A stretch of DNA of 17,065 bases. Source: Cyrtobacter comes. GTDB taxonomy: Bacteria; Pseudomonadota; Alphaproteobacteria; Rickettsiales; Midichloriaceae. Below are positions 16,259-17,065 of the stretch, one piece after another. A program made the position numbers and the translations under genes. The stretch lies in contig NZ_JARGYT010000023.1 in the NCBI RefSeq assembly GCF_034470605.1, positions 1 through 17,065 on the forward strand, given 5' to 3'. Under the pieces are notes generated by a model. That model did not search any database. It was not told where the DNA came from and saw only the letters and a list, made by a program, of their open reading frames with translations. Numbering within the stretch: position 1 is the stretch's first letter; the number at the start of each line of letters is the position of its first letter.

Positions 16259-16369
16259 TAGAACTACTTTGTCTCTACTGATGCGCTTAATATAGGTAGT
16301 GATGAGAATTATGGAGAGACAACTTATTCTCTTCATAAAGTTATAAATGACCATCCTAAATTTAACTAA
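16254..16369 (+). pseudogene. Decayed precursor copy between copies 4 and 5
   Basis: The DNA keeps AATAATAGAACT of the leader, then carries about 4 extra bases that break the frame. It resumes as STDALNIG, matching S-A-D-E-L-V-M-G, followed by SDENYGE and a tail of 16 more residues to TAA at 16367-16369. There is no in-frame start: TAA and TAG codons close the frame just upstream. Even in this remnant the core has Gly1 and Glu8 (GSDENYGE), which suggests it was functional before the frameshift. Confidence 0.65.
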
Positions 16370-16383
16370 ATTTATTTAAAATA

Positions 16384-16491
16384 ATGAATAACAAAACCAA
16401 AATAATAGAACTCGGCTCCGCTGATGAACTTGTAATGGGGGGAAACGGTAACGGATCAGAAAACTTTCCGAACCTCAAGAAGAAATGCTAA
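16384..16491 (+). CDS. Lasso-like RiPP precursor peptide, copy 5
   Basis: 35 residues: leader MNNKTKIIELGSADELVM and the 17-residue core GGNGNGSENFPNLKKKC. Gly1 and Glu8 are kept; positions 1-6 are only Gly and Asn. The tail ends in three lysines and a C-terminal cysteine. No Shine-Dalgarno sequence precedes the ATG. Confidence 0.7.
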   Translation: MNNKTKIIELGSADELVMGGNGNGSENFPNLKKKC

Positions 16492-16513
16492 TTGCAAGAG
16501 GTAAAAAGAAGAT

Positions 16514-16576
16514 ATGAAAAACAAAACCAAAATAATAGAACTCGGCTCCGCTGATGAACTTGTAATTAATAGTTAA
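16514..16576 (+). pseudogene. Truncated precursor, copy 6 (leader only)
   Basis: MKNKTKIIELGSADELV is intact, but the Met-Gly junction is replaced by I-N-S and a stop, so no core remains. The break falls at the point where the 68-bp segment shared with 15849 begins (16567), so copy 7 appears to have been inserted into, or recombined onto, the end of this leader. The 20-residue product could at most be a free leader peptide. AAGAAG 2-7 bp before the ATG is the nearest thing to a ribosome binding site in the array. Confidence 0.6.
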
Positions 16577-16580
16577 AATT

Positions 16581-16685
16581 ATGATTAAAATGATGATAAC
16601 AGAGCTTGGCTCCGCTGATGAACTCGTGATGGGGAGTGGTGATGGTAAGGCTGAAAATCAATATATTCAGATACGCAATTATTAA
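16581..16685 (+). CDS. Lasso-like RiPP precursor peptide, copy 7
   Basis: 34 residues: leader MIKMMITELGSADELVM and the core GSGDGKAENQYIQIRNY (17 residues), with Gly1 and Glu8. The tail holds aromatic and bulky residues (Tyr, Ile, Arg, Tyr), which in known lasso peptides act as plugs that hold the threaded tail. It begins 4 bp after the stop of the truncated copy 6. It shares 68 bp with copy 2b, including the MMITE start and the CTC-GTG codons, but the core differs. Confidence 0.7.
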   Translation: MIKMMITELGSADELVMGSGDGKAENQYIQIRNY

Positions 16686-16698
16686 AGATAATTACAAT

Positions 16699-16800
16699 AT
16701 GAAAAACAAAACCAAAATAATAGAACTCGGCAATGCTGATGCGCTTGTAATGGGGGGAGGAGAAGGTACTAATGAACAATACGGTGGACGGAGAAGTTAA
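16699..16800 (+). CDS. Lasso-like RiPP precursor peptide, copy 8
   Basis: 33 residues: leader MKNKTKIIELGNADALVM (Ser to Asn and Glu to Ala against the consensus) and the 15-residue core GGGEGTNEQYGGRRS, the shortest in the set. Gly1 and Glu8 are kept; a second acid at position 4 is too close for a lasso ring. It lies 13 bp after copy 7. Confidence 0.68.
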   Translation: MKNKTKIIELGNADALVMGGGEGTNEQYGGRRS

Positions 16801-16821
16801 ATTTTAAATATTTTAATACAA

Positions 16822-16920
16822 ATGGAAAATAAAATAATAGAATTCGGCTCCGCTGATGAACTTGTAATGGGTGGTGATGACGGTAATGCAGAGGGAAACG
16901 CAAAACAAAGAGTATGGTAG
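16822..16920 (+). CDS. Lasso-like RiPP precursor peptide, copy 9
   Basis: 32 residues: leader MENKIIEFGSADELVM (Leu to Phe before the conserved Gly) and the core GGDDGNAEGNAKQRVW (16 residues), with Gly1 and Glu8 and a C-terminal Trp. The upstream 20-odd bases and the MENK start match copy 1, although the two are at opposite ends of the array. It ends 30 bp before the right-hand IS, so the array could continue beyond the IS. Confidence 0.7.
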   Translation: MENKIIEFGSADELVMGGDDGNAEGNAKQRVW

Positions 16921-16950
16921 TAAAAAAATATAAAAATTATCAAATTGTTA

Positions 16951-17065
16951 GGCACTGTTAACAAAGGTTGTATTTAATAGATGCTAAAGCTATAAAGGCA
17001 AGGAAAGAGAGATCGGATTTCTCAAATCGTAATGCTAAGCGTCGATTTTCTTTGAGTTTAGCGAA
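16951..17065 (-). mobile_element. 3' end of an IS5-like insertion sequence (right contig end)
   Basis: Exact inverted copy of the left-end element: starting at 16951, GGCACTGTTAAC is its terminal inverted repeat and the rest is transposase 3' sequence. The identity with the left end also covers four flanking bases (GTTA, 16947-16950). Confidence 0.85.
16958..17065 (-). CDS. IS5-like family transposase, C-terminal fragment (partial)
   Basis: Same 35-residue transposase tail as at the left end, on the opposite strand, truncated by the window edge. Its motif KLKENRRLALRFEKSD is identical. Both transposase genes therefore point into the window. Confidence 0.75.
   Translation of the reverse strand, partial: FAKLKENRRLALRFEKSDLSFLAFIALASIKYNLC

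Larger units (their letters stand above)
15502..16920 (+). repeat. Tandem array of conserved-leader, variable-core peptide genes
   Basis: Nine copies of a segment encoding the leader consensus KIIELGSADELVMG recur at intervals of about 67-240 bp, with a tenth decayed copy. The leader DNA is nearly identical between copies; what follows it cannot be aligned except for Gly1 and Glu8. Differences inside the leader DNA are often synonymous (GAG/GAA, CTT/CTC, GTG/GTA), which shows that it is translated and under protein-level constraint. The first and last copies also share their upstream sequence (TTAAATTTT-x-AATATTTTAATACAA) and the start MENK. The remaining MKNKTK/MNNKTK copies form a second group, and two copies (15863, 16581) form a third with start MI-x-MMITE. 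Confidence 0.93.

Noticed and set aside
15844..16779. Minus-strand open frames inside the array with hydrophobic products sharing KRIS-x-x-E-FYYF-type segments
   Set aside because: They are the reverse reading of the repeated leader DNA. Synonymous changes fit the plus-strand frame, and the plus-strand peptides have consistent starts and stops.
15502..16920. CRISPR-like array (repeats with variable spacers)
   Set aside because: Repeat spacing is irregular, the repeat contains an ATG and a reading frame under codon-level constraint, and spacers differ in length and include stop codons at the right place for short genes.

Overview
The window is AT-rich and reads as a chromosomal contig from an obligate intracellular alphaproteobacterium, most likely a member of the Rickettsiales. 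The evidence is a very large VirB6/TrbL-type secretion channel protein with an extended cysteine-rich N-terminus (the Rickettsiales style), GTG and TTG starts, almost no Shine-Dalgarno sequences, and housekeeping proteins of alphaproteobacterial type. I cannot name the genus from sequence reading alone.

Layout. Both ends are the last 115 bp of the same insertion sequence (IS5-like transposase C-terminus), in inverted orientation, so the contig runs from one IS copy to another. At the left, the IS has cut off the 3' end of a virB6-like gene (minus strand, to 3413). A divergent plus-strand gene (3741-4787) encodes an unrecognised coiled-coil protein with two internal tandem repeats. After a 421-bp convergent gap comes a 928-residue exported, probably helical-repeat protein (5209-7995, minus).

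From 15246 down to 8286 lies a compact minus-strand operon, transcribed murB - tsaE - uvrC - pgsA - glmS - murE. Genes overlap or sit within about 40 bp of each other. It combines peptidoglycan precursor synthesis (GlmS makes glucosamine-6-P for UDP-GlcNAc, MurB makes UDP-MurNAc, MurE adds diaminopimelate), phospholipid synthesis (PgsA), nucleotide excision repair (UvrC) and tRNA t6A modification (TsaE). The organism therefore appears able to make DAP-type peptidoglycan precursors.

The striking part is 15502-16920, diverging from murB: a tandem array of nine recognisable tiny genes plus one decayed relic, all on the plus strand. Each encodes a 32-38-residue peptide (one is truncated, one pair is fused) with a near-invariant leader, consensus KIIELGSADELVM, followed by an invariant Gly and an unalignable glycine-rich tail of about 15-20 residues. 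Counting that Gly as core residue 1, nine of the ten readable cores have Glu at position 8. Gly1 plus Glu8 is the ring geometry of lasso peptides such as microcin J25, and the leader end LG-x4-L-V-x-G aligns with the lasso leader pattern G-x4-x-T-x-G with Val in place of Thr. I interpret the array as a hypervariable-core RiPP, probably lasso-peptide, precursor array. No maturation enzyme is in the window, so the class assignment is inference.
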